DNA of 64,000 nt from Wenjunlia vitaminophila DSM 41686 (GCF_000380165.1 NZ_KB904636.1:62001-126000); one strand, 5' to 3'; shown: positions 16,600-26,134, numbered from the stretch's first letter. Numbers and translations are program-made. Notes: generated from the letters alone by a model not told the origin.

Positions 16600-18555
16600 T
16601 CAGTCGTGGCACGCTCCCTCGGGCCTGCCGGGCGGGTCGCACGGGGCGGGAGGCACGGGGATGGGTCCGCCGTCGAGCTGGTCGAGGGTGAGCACGAGCA
16701 GCGAGTCGGTCCAGCCGAGCGGGACCACGGACGCCGGGTTGCCCGCGGCGTCGATCTGTTCCGGAAGCTCCCCGAGCACGTTGCGGTGGGCGAGCAGCCA
16801 GTCCACGACCCGGTCGGCCTTGTCGTCTTCGCCCGTTCCGGCCCAGGCCAGGGCGAAGAAGGCCGTCTCGGGGGTCCAGGTGTTCCGCCACTTCTGGCCC
16901 GGGTCGTCGCCCGGGACGACCCCGCCGTTCGGTCGCAGCAGGGCCGCGTAGGTGTCGTCCATGGCCACGGCGAGGTCGTCGGGGGCGGTGTTGTAGGGGG
17001 GCGCCAGGAAGGTGACGGCGGAGTCGCGGCCGTGCTTGCCGTCGACCGTGCGCTGGTAGCCGAGCGGCGCGAAGTGTTCCTCGATGCCGTCGGCGAGCCT
17101 GGCGGCGGCGGCGCGCCACCTCTCGGCGTCCTGGGGGTGCCCGGTGACCCGGGCGAGGTCGGCGGAGGCGTTCAGGCCGGAGAGCAGGATGGCGGAAGTA
17201 CTGATGTTGGGGGTGCTGGTGGGGATCTCCCAGTAGTCGGGGGCGGCCGGCGGCAGACCGCGTTCGTCCAGGGAGGCGGCGGCGTAGTCGGCGGCCTTCC
17301 GCACCGTCGGGTACAGGTCGCGGGTCAGCTCGGCGCGGTGGGCGCCGGGCGCCGCCTGGTACCACTCCCAGATAGACCAGGGCACCCAGCCGTTGGCGTC
17401 GAGCTGCCAGTGCCGGCCGTCGGGCGGGCCCGAGCCGTCGAGCTTGGTGCGTGCCTCCCAGGTGCCGTCGGGGCGCTGGGTGCGGCGGTTGTAGTCGAGG
17501 ATCCGGTAGGCCTCCTCGTCGTGGCCGGTGCGGGCGAACGCCACCGCGGCGACGCTGGAGTCCCGCGGCCACGAGTAGCTCCAGGCCCCGTGCCAGGCGG
17601 CTGCCATGGCTCCGTTGGGCTGGGTGAGCAGCCGCAGCGAGAGCAGCGCCCGCTTGGCCGCGGCCCGCTCCTCGAGGGTCTCTCCGGGCACCGAGCCGGA
17701 CGCCAGCCAGTCCTGCGACTCCGCGATCTGGGCGGCCGCCCCGGGGTCCCCGGCGGGCACGGTCCTGGGCTCGGTCGCCCCGGCGGGCAGGTAGCGCCAG
17801 TCGCCGTTGGGCAGCCGCAGCACGTTGCTGTCCGGTACGTAGGTGGCGCCGTGCGCCTCGAGCGGGGTGATGGCGGCCGTGGTCCGCCCGTTGCCGAGCA
17901 GGCCGGCGGTGTACGCCACGAGCTCGCCGGGGGGTACGGACTTGTAGCAGGTGTTGGTCGCCGCGCAGGCCTGGGCGCCGGAGGGGTCGATCGCGAAGGC
18001 GAGGTGGGTGGTGGCCCAGGGGTCGGTGTCGTAGGCCTTCCAGCCGCCCCAGTAGGGCACGTCGTAGTTCCACGACGGCAGCGCCCCGGCGAGGGCGCCC
18101 TTCCAGCCGTTCCACACCACCTTGCCGGCGGCGTCCTCGGCCTCGACCACGAGGTAGTACTTCGTGTCCGCGGTCAGCTCCGCGTCGACGGGGAACTCGA
18201 CCCAGCCGGTGCCGGAGCCGCCGAGTTCGGCGATGTCCAGCCGGCTGTCGGCGACGGTGGTGGACTCGTCGGCCACCTCGGTGCGGATCTGGGCGTGGAA
18301 GGTGCCGGTGGACGCGTTGCTCGTCAGGTAGGCGCTGACCGTCTCCACGCGTCCTTCGGAGGTCACGAACTCCTGGGCTCCCGCGTGGTCGGAGGCGTTG
18401 ATCAGGAACAGGGCGTTCGTGGCGATCGGCTGCCTGTCGTAGCCGGCCACGGCACGCGCCGGGGTGGCGGTGGCCACCAGCGTGCCGGTGAGCAGCGAGA
18501 GCACGGCTGCCACCAGGGTCGGCCGGCGTCTGGTGCGCCGTGCGGCGAAGCCCAT
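16600..18555 (-). CDS. Secreted GH15-like glycoside hydrolase
   Basis: The start is ATG 18555 after GAGGAG, giving 651 residues with a Sec signal peptide ending near TPARA. Residues about 35-200 form a beta-rich N-terminal domain. The rest is an (alpha/alpha)6 barrel like GH15 glucoamylases: WSYSWPRDSSVAAVAF is the characteristic WPRD segment. Glu443 (PDYWEIPTS) is a candidate general acid and Glu563 (WTPETAFFALAW) a candidate base. It is the first gene of an operon with a GH84 enzyme. GH15 enzymes usually act on alpha-glucans; control by a GlcNAc-responsive operator raises the question of a different substrate. C-terminal Cys residues flank a Pro-rich tail. Confidence 0.85.
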   Translation of the reverse strand: MGFAARRTRRRPTLVAAVLSLLTGTLVATATPARAVAGYDRQPIATNALFLINASDHAGAQEFVTSEGRVETVSAYLTSNASTGTFHAQIRTEVADESTTVADSRLDIAELGGSGTGWVEFPVDAELTADTKYYLVVEAEDAAGKVVWNGWKGALAGALPSWNYDVPYWGGWKAYDTDPWATTHLAFAIDPSGAQACAATNTCYKSVPPGELVAYTAGLLGNGRTTAAITPLEAHGATYVPDSNVLRLPNGDWRYLPAGATEPRTVPAGDPGAAAQIAESQDWLASGSVPGETLEERAAAKRALLSLRLLTQPNGAMAAAWHGAWSYSWPRDSSVAAVAFARTGHDEEAYRILDYNRRTQRPDGTWEARTKLDGSGPPDGRHWQLDANGWVPWSIWEWYQAAPGAHRAELTRDLYPTVRKAADYAAASLDERGLPPAAPDYWEIPTSTPNISTSAILLSGLNASADLARVTGHPQDAERWRAAAARLADGIEEHFAPLGYQRTVDGKHGRDSAVTFLAPPYNTAPDDLAVAMDDTYAALLRPNGGVVPGDDPGQKWRNTWTPETAFFALAWAGTGEDDKADRVVDWLLAHRNVLGELPEQIDAAGNPASVVPLGWTDSLLVLTLDQLDGGPIPVPPAPCDPPGRPEGACHD

Positions 18556-18578
18556 GAGCGACTCCTCACGTTCAGTCA

Positions 18579-18594
18579 AGTGGTCTACACCAGT
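18579..18594. promoter_or_regulatory. DasR-responsive element (dre) upstream of GH15/GH84 operon
   Basis: The 16-bp sequence AGTGGTCTACACCAGT lies 24-39 nt upstream of the GH15-like start codon. It agrees with the DasR operator consensus (A[CG]TGGTCTAGACCA[CG]T) except for one central base. DasR is the GntR-family GlcNAc/chitin regulator of streptomycetes. The GH84 gene in this operon, which handles GlcNAc, fits that regulon. Confidence 0.8.
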
Positions 18595-19133
18595 TGACCG
18601 CAACGCGGTCGCTCACCGGAACGCGCGGTCGTCGATCTGGCCGGATCCGGCCACTCACCCACACGCTTCGTGCCGCCGGCGACGCACGGGGTGCCGTCCG
18701 GAACGAGGGCGACCGACTCGCGGCCCCGGTCGCACCGCGCGCTCCACCAAGCTGGCGCCCGGCGCGGCAACCTCACCTCGCCGAACCGCAGTGACCTGCG
18801 CATACGCGAACGGGGCCACGATCCGCCGCAGGGCTGTCCAGCACCCCGGGGCCGCACTCGACGGCTCCCGGGGCGGGCGCGGCGCGGGCCGAGCAGTGAG
18901 GTCGTCGGCGGGGCCGTCATCGTTGTCGCGCTGGTTCCGTACCGCAGCCACCCGGGCTGGAAGTCGGCCTTGCTGACCCTGGGTTGACGGCCTGCCAGCC
19001 CACCGAAGCATTGGTCTGGACCTTCGGTGTGCGCCCGCACGGCCCCGTGACTTCAGGGGTGGTCCGGCCCGCCGTTGCACTCGGCCCGGCGCCGGCTACG
19101 CCTACCGGAGCGCGCCCATCGTGCCGTCCCCGC
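18595..19133. other. Gene-free interval
   Basis: This is about 540 bp between the GH15/GH84 operon promoter and the 3' end of the LuxR-type gene. The open frames here lack ribosome binding sites and recognisable products. I see no repeat, RNA gene or clear operator apart from the dre site at its left edge. Confidence 0.4.
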
Positions 19134-19427
19134 TCACAGCAGTCCCCGGTGGGCGGCCCACACGATGGCCTGGACCGCGGTCCGCATGCCCAACCGGTCG
19201 CAGACCGCCTTGGTGCGGCGCCGCACGGTGCGTTCGGACAGGTTGAGCCGGCGGCCCACCGCGTCCACCGACAACCCGTCAGCGAGCAGGCGCAGGACCG
19301 AGAGTTCCTGGGACGTCACTGTGGCCGTGGGATCTGTCACCGTGGACACGAATGCTCTCCCGATCGTCGAGTGTGGGATGGCGGATCCGCGCCGGAACGT
19401 CGCGGCCCTCACCGGAGTCACCGGCAT
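19134..19427 (-). CDS. Small LuxR-type helix-turn-helix protein
   Basis: The C-terminal 65 residues form a LuxR/FixJ-type DNA-binding domain (VTSQELSVLRLLADGLSVDAVGRRLNLSERTVRRR in overlapping view, ending AAHRGLL). There is no receiver or sensor domain. The ATG at 19427 gives 97 residues but lacks a ribosome binding site. The internal GTG at 19349, preceded by GGGAGAG, would give 71 residues containing only the HTH domain and may be the real start. Such stand-alone HTH proteins are frequent in streptomycetes. Target unknown. Confidence 0.75.
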   Translation of the reverse strand: MPVTPVRAATFRRGSAIPHSTIGRAFVSTVTDPTATVTSQELSVLRLLADGLSVDAVGRRLNLSERTVRRRTKAVCDRLGMRTAVQAIVWAAHRGLL

Positions 19428-19808
19428 GAACGCGCTCAGCAGCGCCCGCAGGATCCAACGTCCCCGGTGAGTAAGTCAACCTTCGCGAAGGGACACGCCT
19501 CGAAGTCCTGTGGGACTCCAGCGGTCCTGACCGTGCCCCAACACCACGTCGCGCCCCGCGACGTACCTGGGAACGAGAACGAGCGGTAGCTGCTGGACCA
19601 GTGGCGCGTCGCCGAGCTGCTCCACCGTCGCCGTGCCCTGGCGAAGGGGCTCGCCGGTCCGGGAACAGCGCGGGCACGGGTGACGGTCGACGTCGTCCAG
19701 GTCGCCCGGCAAGGGGTTGCTCCGGCAAAGGACACCCCGGGTGAGGTGTCGATTCCCACCGCGCTACCTGTTACGTTGGCCTGCTTTGCTCCGATCGGAA
19801 GGAAAGCC
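19428..19808. other. Divergent promoter interval, LuxR-type gene/nucleotidyltransferase
   Basis: This 381-bp interval separates two divergent genes and should hold both promoters. I found no ORF with coding features and no recognisable operator. Confidence 0.4.
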
Positions 19809-20603
19809 GTGGACGTCCCCTCCTTGCACAGCGAGTTCCTCAGCGAGGCGCTTCCCCGGATTCGGCAGGACGCGCGCGTGGCCGGCGTGGCGATCACCGG
19901 GTCCATCGCGGAGGGCCGCTCCGATGCCTACTCGGACGTGGACCTGATCCTGGTCATCGACGACGACGCGTACGAAGCGGTCATGGGGGAACGGCTCGCG
20001 CTGATCGGCTCCTGGTCCTCCCTGGTGGCCGGATTCACCGGGGAGCACGTCGGTGAACCGCGTCTGATCGTCACGCTCGTCGGGCCACCCCTCCTGCACG
20101 TCGACTTCACGTTCGTGCGCGCTTCCGACATCGCCGCGCGCACCGACAGTCCGGAGGTCCTGTGGGACCGGGACGGAGTCCTGACCGGTGCCCTCGCCCA
20201 GCAGCCGCCGACCACTCCGTCGCTCGACCTCCAGTGGGTCGAGGACCGGTTCTGGATCTGGGTGCACTACGGCGCGACGAAGCTCGGCCGCGGTGAACTG
20301 TTCGAGACCATGGGTTTCCTCAACTACCTGCGCGAGACCGTGCTCGGCCCCCTGGCCGCCCGCCGGGCGGGCGCACTCCCCCGTGGTGTGCGCCACCTCG
20401 AAACCATCGCGCCCGAAGAGGCCCGCGACCTTCGGGCGACCCTGTGCGGCTACGACCGCCACGAGGCCGGACAGGCCCTGCTCGCCGCCGTCGATCTCTA
20501 CCGCAGGTGGTCCGATGTCGGTGGGGCAGTCGTTGAACGCCGCCACCAGGCCGAGAGGCTCGCCCTGCAGTACCTCCACGACGTCATCGATCAGGGACGC
20601 TGA
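19809..20603 (+). CDS. Nucleotidyltransferase-fold protein
   Basis: The GTG start at 19809 follows GGAAGGAAAG and gives 264 residues. The N-terminal half carries the pol-beta-type nucleotidyltransferase signature GSIAEGRSDAYSDVDLILV, in which the two Asp of DVDL bind metal, with a third acidic position around LLHVDFTF. The C-terminal half is helical, as in aminoglycoside adenylyltransferase-like proteins. It probably transfers a nucleotide to a small molecule or protein; the substrate cannot be read. It is convergent with tpg, with 73 nt between them. Confidence 0.8.
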   Translation: MDVPSLHSEFLSEALPRIRQDARVAGVAITGSIAEGRSDAYSDVDLILVIDDDAYEAVMGERLALIGSWSSLVAGFTGEHVGEPRLIVTLVGPPLLHVDFTFVRASDIAARTDSPEVLWDRDGVLTGALAQQPPTTPSLDLQWVEDRFWIWVHYGATKLGRGELFETMGFLNYLRETVLGPLAARRAGALPRGVRHLETIAPEEARDLRATLCGYDRHEAGQALLAAVDLYRRWSDVGGAVVERRHQAERLALQYLHDVIDQGR

Positions 20604-20676
20604 CCCATCGGGTCGGGGATCCGGCGGAGCTTCTGCTCATCAGCCTGGCGGCGCCCGGGTGGGTCGGGTAGGGGCG

Positions 20677-21234
20677 TCAGAAGGAGACGTCGAAGTAGTC
20701 GATGTCGGTGATGTCCACCTGGAGGTCCTGGGCACGGGTGCCGTGGTCCTGGAAGTACACCTCCTGGAGTCCCCGGGCGACGATGCCGCGCAGACGGTGG
20801 TCACTGGCCCCCTGGTCGTGGGCCTGGAGCAGGGGGCGGGCGTGCTCGGGGGGCAGATGGACCGTCAGGCGGCGCAGGCGCGGGTCGTCGGTGGTGCCGA
20901 TGGGGGCGGTGTAGCCGAACCGGGCCCTGGTCTCGATGGTGAGGCCGGTGGTGGTGGCGGCCTGCCGGCGACGCCGCGCCCGCACCCGGGGCTGCCACGC
21001 CTTGCGCACCTCACGATCCAACGCTTCCCGCAGTGCGCGCCTCGGGCGTTTGCGCTGGCCGGCGAGGTACCGCTCCACCGTACGTCGGGACACCCCCAGG
21101 CGCTGGGCGACGGCCTTGGTGGAGCCCTTCTCGGCACGCATCAGCAGCCGGAACTGGGCGAGCGGGGTCTTGGGCGGCTGCCGGGTGAACAGCTCGGTGT
21201 CGGCGCGTTCCAGAGCGTCGTCGATGTCCCCCAC
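20677..21234 (-). CDS. tpg: Telomere terminal protein Tpg
   Basis: The 185-residue product matches the terminal proteins of linear Streptomyces replicons in length and sequence pattern: an N-terminal helix-turn-helix (AVAQRLGVSRRTVERYLAGQ), the conserved WQPRVRAR segment, then GLTIETRARFGYTA, and the C-terminal DITDIDYFDV. Tpg is covalently linked to the 5' ends of the chromosome and primes end-patching synthesis. The GTG start at 21234 is 3 nt after the tap stop with AAGGGGAG inside the tap end, so the two are co-translated. The order tap then tpg is the usual one. This supports a linear replicon. Confidence 0.92.
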   Translation of the reverse strand: MGDIDDALERADTELFTRQPPKTPLAQFRLLMRAEKGSTKAVAQRLGVSRRTVERYLAGQRKRPRRALREALDREVRKAWQPRVRARRRRQAATTTGLTIETRARFGYTAPIGTTDDPRLRRLTVHLPPEHARPLLQAHDQGASDHRLRGIVARGLQEVYFQDHGTRAQDLQVDITDIDYFDVSF

Positions 21235-21237
21235 CGT

Positions 21238-23355
21238 CTACTCCCCTTCGTCGAGGACGGCGTCGCCGCCCTTGATGTGCCGGGCCGGGTTGTGGCCCTG
21301 CTCCATCAGGTCCACCGCCCACGCCATGTCCTGCACTCCCTCCAGCTTCGCCGCGCCCGGGTTCGCGCCGAGGCGGAACGTACCGGGCAGGACGCGGCCT
21401 TCCGGCGTGAGGGGGAGGAAGTCCAGCGGGGACCGGCCGGGCGAGGGGTAGACCACGCAGTCGGACAGCACAGCCAGGGGGTACCGGCCCGTCGCCTTGG
21501 CCACGTTGGCCATCTTGCGGTGCATGTTCACCCGCGCCTTGGAGATCACCGCCGCACGGATGTCGGGGCGCCAGGTGGGGCGTTCCAGGGCCGGCCACCG
21601 TTGGCCGTCCCGGTAGCCACGCCCCTGGGGACGCTCACGCAGTTTGCCGATGCCGCCCTTGACGGTGGACTTGACGGCCGAGAGCACACAGGCCGTCGCC
21701 GGGTCCGTCTCCCTGTGCTGTTCCATCGCGGCCAGGAAGGCCCGCTCGTCGACGTCCCTGTCGGTGGGCACTCCGAGGTCGGCCATCGTCGCCAGGTACG
21801 CGGTCCTGAGCCGGTCGTGCCACGGATCCAGGTACGCCCCCGTCTCGTGCCGCAGGTACGCCTCGACCGGATCGACCGCGTGCCCGAGCTCGGCCGCGTA
21901 GGCGACGGTCGGCGTGGCGTACCACGCCGGACCGGTCGGTCGCTGCCCGGAAGAGGTGAACGGGGACGGCAGCCGCGGGTCCAGGTCGATCCCGGACAGG
22001 TCCACCAGCCAGCAGCCGGGGAGCTTCTTGTCGAAGGCGGGTCGGGTGACGTGGGCTGGCCCGCCGATACCGACCGCCAGTCGGGAGGCGGCGGCGAGGA
22101 ACGCGGTGTTGATGTCGATGCCGACCGCGTGGGGCAGCAGACATTCGGCGTCGTCCAACAGGGCCGGGTCGCGGACCCACTGGTACGCCTCCTCATCCAG
22201 GAACTGGTCCTTCGGCCACCCCTGGGCGACCGGGTGCTCCGGCGTCGCCTCCGGCGGCGCGGGATCGACCGGGCAGGTGAGCGCGCCGGGGTTCGGCCCG
22301 GAGCCCCAGCCGCCGCTGGCCTCGTCCCGCACCGCCCTGGTCGGCGGGCGCAGCGCGGTCATCAGCTCCAGGCCGGTGACGGCGGTGGAGCCGCGGGGGG
22401 TCAGGACACGGGTGGCGTAGACGGCGAGGGCCCGGGCGAGGTCAGCCGGGTGCAGTTCGGTGGCGTTGCTCCAGGCACGGGCGTCCAGGGCGTCCCAGGG
22501 CAGGACGGCGAGCTGCACGCACTGGCGCTGCCCGCCGGCGGGCACGGGACGGTACACCCGTGCCCACGGCCCGAAGCCACGCCGGGTGAGCTTCCACTGC
22601 CGGCGGGCGAGCTGTCTGACCACCGGGTGGTCGTCCGGCAGCCGCAGCCCCCGACGGTCCTCCAGGTGCGGTGGGAGGCCCAGCCGTTGCGCGGCGGAGG
22701 CGGTGATGACGATCAGCGGGTCGGAGTCCCTGCCGTGCCGGTGCAGCCGGGGGGCGCCAAGACCCGACTCGGCCAGCGTCCACTCCACCAGAGCCGGGAG
22801 CGTGGTCGCCGGACACGTCAGGACGGTGCCGCCGGCGCAGTACAGGGTGCCGTCGCCGTCCAGGACCCCGAGCGGTCCGTGACGGAACCGCTGGTCCGTC
22901 GGGGCCGGCGCCGCGGTGGAGGCGGGGGCGGCCTGGTTCGCCGGGCGGCGCGGCGCCGGCGAGCGCCTGGCCGTGTCCGAGGACTCCGGGTGTGACGCCT
23001 CGTCCGTGGCCGTGGACTCCGCCGGGTCAGGGGTGGTGGCCGGAGGCGGGACGGCCGCGGACCCGGTGGGCGCCTCCGGCGGGTCGGCTGGCTGTGCGGC
23101 GGGGAACCGGGCAGCGAGGCCCTCCAGGAGCCGGACGTACGCGGCGCGCTTCGGCGGACGCGGCTCCTTCCGGCCGGCCTCCCAATCGGCCACCGTCTCC
23201 CGTCGGACCTTCAGGGCCCTGGCGACCTCCGTCTGTGTCAGGCTCCCGGCCTGCCGCAACCGCACGCGTTCCGCGGGCGGGGGCAACACGCCCGCGGCCT
23301 GTTCCAACAGCGCGTCCACCGCTGCGAACAGACCCTCCTGCTCGGTCCTGGGCAC
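21238..23355 (-). CDS. tap: Telomere-associated protein Tap
   Basis: The GTG start at 23355 has an ideal AGGAGGTGA upstream. The 705-residue product has an N-terminal helix-turn-helix (SLTQTEVARALKVRRETVADWEAG), a Pro/Ala/Thr-rich linker at about residues 85-150, and a long C-terminal region with the conserved GIDINTAFLAAASRLAVG segment. Tap binds telomeric 3' overhang DNA and recruits Tpg. Its length and its pairing with tpg identify it. Three 11-bp direct repeats lie 31-63 nt upstream of the start codon. Confidence 0.9.
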   Translation of the reverse strand: MPRTEQEGLFAAVDALLEQAAGVLPPPAERVRLRQAGSLTQTEVARALKVRRETVADWEAGRKEPRPPKRAAYVRLLEGLAARFPAAQPADPPEAPTGSAAVPPPATTPDPAESTATDEASHPESSDTARRSPAPRRPANQAAPASTAAPAPTDQRFRHGPLGVLDGDGTLYCAGGTVLTCPATTLPALVEWTLAESGLGAPRLHRHGRDSDPLIVITASAAQRLGLPPHLEDRRGLRLPDDHPVVRQLARRQWKLTRRGFGPWARVYRPVPAGGQRQCVQLAVLPWDALDARAWSNATELHPADLARALAVYATRVLTPRGSTAVTGLELMTALRPPTRAVRDEASGGWGSGPNPGALTCPVDPAPPEATPEHPVAQGWPKDQFLDEEAYQWVRDPALLDDAECLLPHAVGIDINTAFLAAASRLAVGIGGPAHVTRPAFDKKLPGCWLVDLSGIDLDPRLPSPFTSSGQRPTGPAWYATPTVAYAAELGHAVDPVEAYLRHETGAYLDPWHDRLRTAYLATMADLGVPTDRDVDERAFLAAMEQHRETDPATACVLSAVKSTVKGGIGKLRERPQGRGYRDGQRWPALERPTWRPDIRAAVISKARVNMHRKMANVAKATGRYPLAVLSDCVVYPSPGRSPLDFLPLTPEGRVLPGTFRLGANPGAAKLEGVQDMAWAVDLMEQGHNPARHIKGGDAVLDEGE

Positions 23356-23385
23356 GGGTCACCTCCTCACCGACGCACGCTAGCA

Positions 23386-23418
23386 GAACGCTCATGGAAC
23401 GCACGTGGAACGTACGTG
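23386..23418. repeat. Three 11-bp direct repeats upstream of tap
   Basis: Three head-to-tail copies of an 11-bp unit read GAACGCTCATG, GAACGCACGTG and GAACGTACGTG. The spacing is exactly 11 bp, about one helical turn, so a protein could bind all three on one DNA face. They lie 31-63 nt upstream of the tap start codon. They may be an operator, perhaps for autoregulation by the Tap HTH domain. The function is inferred only from position. Confidence 0.6.
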
Positions 23419-23522
23419 CTCTCCTGTGGGTGGTCCCGGGTGGCGCGCGGGCCGCGACGGCCACGGACCCGACCGGACCACCGTTCGCTTCCGCACCGAT
23501 CCGGTGCGGGAACACGGCTGCC

Positions 23523-26132
23523 TCATCCGCGCCGGCGGCGCCTCGAACGGGGGCGTGACGCGTCGGGTTCCGGGGGTGGCGGAACGGGGGCGGGGACGCC
23601 CAAGGACGACGCCAGCTCCCGGGCTAGCTCGGGACCCAGCCGCGCCGCGTTGCACTCGAGGGCATACGTCGCGTATTCCCGCAGCCCCGCTCGTACCAGC
23701 GCATATACGAAGTCGCGGTACATCTCGGGGAACATCCAGCCCGCGCCGCGGACGACGGCGTGTGCGGCCGCTGTGTGACCGTTCCGGTGCTGGTGGACCA
23801 GGAGTTGGACGACCTCGGTCGTTGACGTGCCTCGGACGAAGTCCGCCAGCGCTGTTCCGAGTGGGCCGTCGAGTCCCGCCCCGGACAGCGTGGAGATCAC
23901 TGCGCTGCGTTCCTCTGCGGGCATGCCCGCCCGCCCCACCATCGCCCGGAGGGCCTCGGCCGACAGTTCATCGACCGAGTCCTTGACCGAGCTGCCTGCC
24001 GACCTCAGCAGCCCCCTCAGCGCGGCCGCGTCGACCTGGGCGCCCGCTCTGGTGAGGAGTTCCAGCCTGGTGAGCGCCAGGGCCGGGTCCCGGTGCACCA
24101 GCCGTGCCAGGGCCAGCGGCACCAGATCGTGGTCGCCTCCCTGGTGCAGCAGCCGGAGCATGTCGAGGAACTCGGTTACCGGCAGGGCGGCCCACGAATC
24201 CACGATGTCGAGGTGCTCGGCGCCCGCGGCCCGCAGCGCGGAGACCAGTCCGATCAGTAGGGAGTCGGCCGTCCCGCGCCGCGCGGCAAGCACCCGGTCC
24301 CTGTCCCGGCCCTCCAGGAGCGTCACCAGCGCGGCGACCTCCTCCGCCGGGCGTCCCGCCGCGTCGGTCAGCAGCTGATGGGCATCCAGCGGCCGGCCCA
24401 TCCCGCGCAGGGCCGCGACCAGGGCGACGGTCTCAGCCGCCGGCCGGCTCAGGGCCGAGCGCCGCAGCAGATCCAGCATCGCCTCGTCCCGCCCCTCGGC
24501 GTGCAGCACATCGGCGAGATCGATGACCTGCTCCTTCGGCATGACCGAGGCCGCCTGCGACAGTACGTCGAGCACCCGGTCGCCCATGCCCGCGGCCCAC
24601 AGCGTCTCGCACAGCGCCGTCAGGGCAGGGACCGTCATGGGCGTCGCGGACGCGGACCGCAGCAACTCCTCGGCGTCGGTCGTGCGACCGGCCTCGTCCA
24701 TCATCTGCAACACATGCACCAGTTGGGTGGGCCGGGACACGACGGCCGCCCTGCCCAGCAGATAGAGGTCGAGGGCGTTCTCCTTACGACCGATGGTCAG
24801 CAGCGCGTCCGCCAGCCGCACTGTCTCCTCCGGTGAGTCGATCACTGCCGCCCGCAGAACCCGCTCGGCGTGGCGGTCCATCTCGGACGACCAGAAGGCC
24901 CCCGCCAGTCCGAGGATCGTCTCCGTGGTCCGCGCACGGCGCATCGCGGCCGTCATCAGCCGGTGGGCTTCGGCGGTGTCGCCCGCGGTGTCAAGGGACC
25001 TGATCGTCGCCGCGACGTCCTCGGGATCGCGGCGTGCCGCCAGCAACGTCAGCTGCTCCGCGTCGTCACCATCGTCCATCGCGCGCAGCGCCCGGATGCA
25101 CACGGCGAGATCCTTCGGCTCCCGTTCCGCGCCCGCGGCCTGAAGGACGGTAGCGGCGTCCGTGCCCCGGTCCTCCCCACGCAGCAGCCACACCAGTGCC
25201 GCCACCTCCTGGGCGGGACGCAGCGCGGCGGCCAGGGTCAGCAGCTCCTGGGCCGCGGCGGCGTCCTCGTCCCGCAGTCGCGCCGAGTGCTCCGCGATGA
25301 GCTGTGGGCGGGCACGGAGCGTGTGGGCGAGGTGCTGGGGCACGGAACGCCGCACAGGAGCCACAGCCTGGGCGGCGGGCCGTGTACGGGCGATTCCGTA
25401 GCGGTTGCGCACAAAGGCCAGCGTGCGGCCGGTGTTGCTCGACCGCTGCTGCGGCAAGGGCCGTCCCTTGGCGCGCAGTTCCTCGACGAGATGCTCGTAG
25501 ATCCTGTCGGCCTCGATCAGCTGGCCTCCGCCCGGCAGCCCCTCGTCCAGGAGGCGGATGAGCTCGCCGGTGAAGGCGGTGTGCTCTTCTCCTGGCGGGG
25601 ACAGAGCCTGGCGGTTGGCGTCCGAGGCCGTCAGCAGGTACGTCCCCGCGATGCGCGCCTGCTCGGCCATGGTGACAGCGCCGCTCATACCCCCGGTCAT
25701 GGCTTGTCCGCTGTAGCAGCAGTCCAGGATCGCCATCTTGTTCACCCTGCGGCCCGCGTTGAGGATTTCGCGGCGGACGCCGTCGTAGGCGATGGACGAA
25801 TAGGGGCGGTCGACGTCGGAGGAGGGGAGGGTGAGCAACAGGCTGTCGAAGTCGGGGTCTATGAGGCCGTGGCCCGAGTAGTACACGAGCAGGGTGTCCG
25901 TGGCACGACGCGCTGCGGTGCGGATCGTGTCGAGGACCTGCTCGGCGGACGACGGCTGCGACAGACGCAGGCAGTGGCCGGGTGGCAGCCCCCAGACCGT
26001 CGGGTCCTCGAGCAGCTCCGCCAGCCGGGCCACGTTGTTGGCGACGGCCGGGAGGTCGTCGAGCGCGGCGCTGTCGTAGGTGGAGCAGCCGATGAGCACG
26101 GCGTACGACGCGCGCGGTTCGGCCAGGCCCAC
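23523..26132 (-). CDS. EACC1-associated caspase-family protease with helical repeats
   Basis: Residues 1-240 form a caspase/metacaspase (C14) domain: catalytic His88 in YYSGHGL and catalytic Cys139 in LDCCYSG. The remaining 600 residues are alpha-helical repeats of about 35 residues with the recurrent pattern LxxxGRxxDAxxLLxxA, resembling TPR or similar solenoids, and end in a Pro/Arg-rich tail. The likely start is GTG 26132 with GGGAGG at proper spacing; a TTG at 26138 is too close to it. The upstream EACC1 gene ends 3 nt before this start. The caspase-EACC1 pairing is a known predicted conflict or programmed-death module in multicellular bacteria. The protein is cytosolic. Confidence 0.88.
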   Translation of the reverse strand: MGLAEPRASYAVLIGCSTYDSAALDDLPAVANNVARLAELLEDPTVWGLPPGHCLRLSQPSSAEQVLDTIRTAARRATDTLLVYYSGHGLIDPDFDSLLLTLPSSDVDRPYSSIAYDGVRREILNAGRRVNKMAILDCCYSGQAMTGGMSGAVTMAEQARIAGTYLLTASDANRQALSPPGEEHTAFTGELIRLLDEGLPGGGQLIEADRIYEHLVEELRAKGRPLPQQRSSNTGRTLAFVRNRYGIARTRPAAQAVAPVRRSVPQHLAHTLRARPQLIAEHSARLRDEDAAAAQELLTLAAALRPAQEVAALVWLLRGEDRGTDAATVLQAAGAEREPKDLAVCIRALRAMDDGDDAEQLTLLAARRDPEDVAATIRSLDTAGDTAEAHRLMTAAMRRARTTETILGLAGAFWSSEMDRHAERVLRAAVIDSPEETVRLADALLTIGRKENALDLYLLGRAAVVSRPTQLVHVLQMMDEAGRTTDAEELLRSASATPMTVPALTALCETLWAAGMGDRVLDVLSQAASVMPKEQVIDLADVLHAEGRDEAMLDLLRRSALSRPAAETVALVAALRGMGRPLDAHQLLTDAAGRPAEEVAALVTLLEGRDRDRVLAARRGTADSLLIGLVSALRAAGAEHLDIVDSWAALPVTEFLDMLRLLHQGGDHDLVPLALARLVHRDPALALTRLELLTRAGAQVDAAALRGLLRSAGSSVKDSVDELSAEALRAMVGRAGMPAEERSAVISTLSGAGLDGPLGTALADFVRGTSTTEVVQLLVHQHRNGHTAAAHAVVRGAGWMFPEMYRDFVYALVRAGLREYATYALECNAARLGPELARELASSLGVPAPVPPPPEPDASRPRSRRRRRG

Positions 26133-26134
26133 GG

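Noticed and set aside
18595-19133. Overlapping ORFs on both strands in the gap after the dre site
   Set aside because: They have Arg/Pro-rich shadow composition, no ribosome binding sites and no recognisable product.
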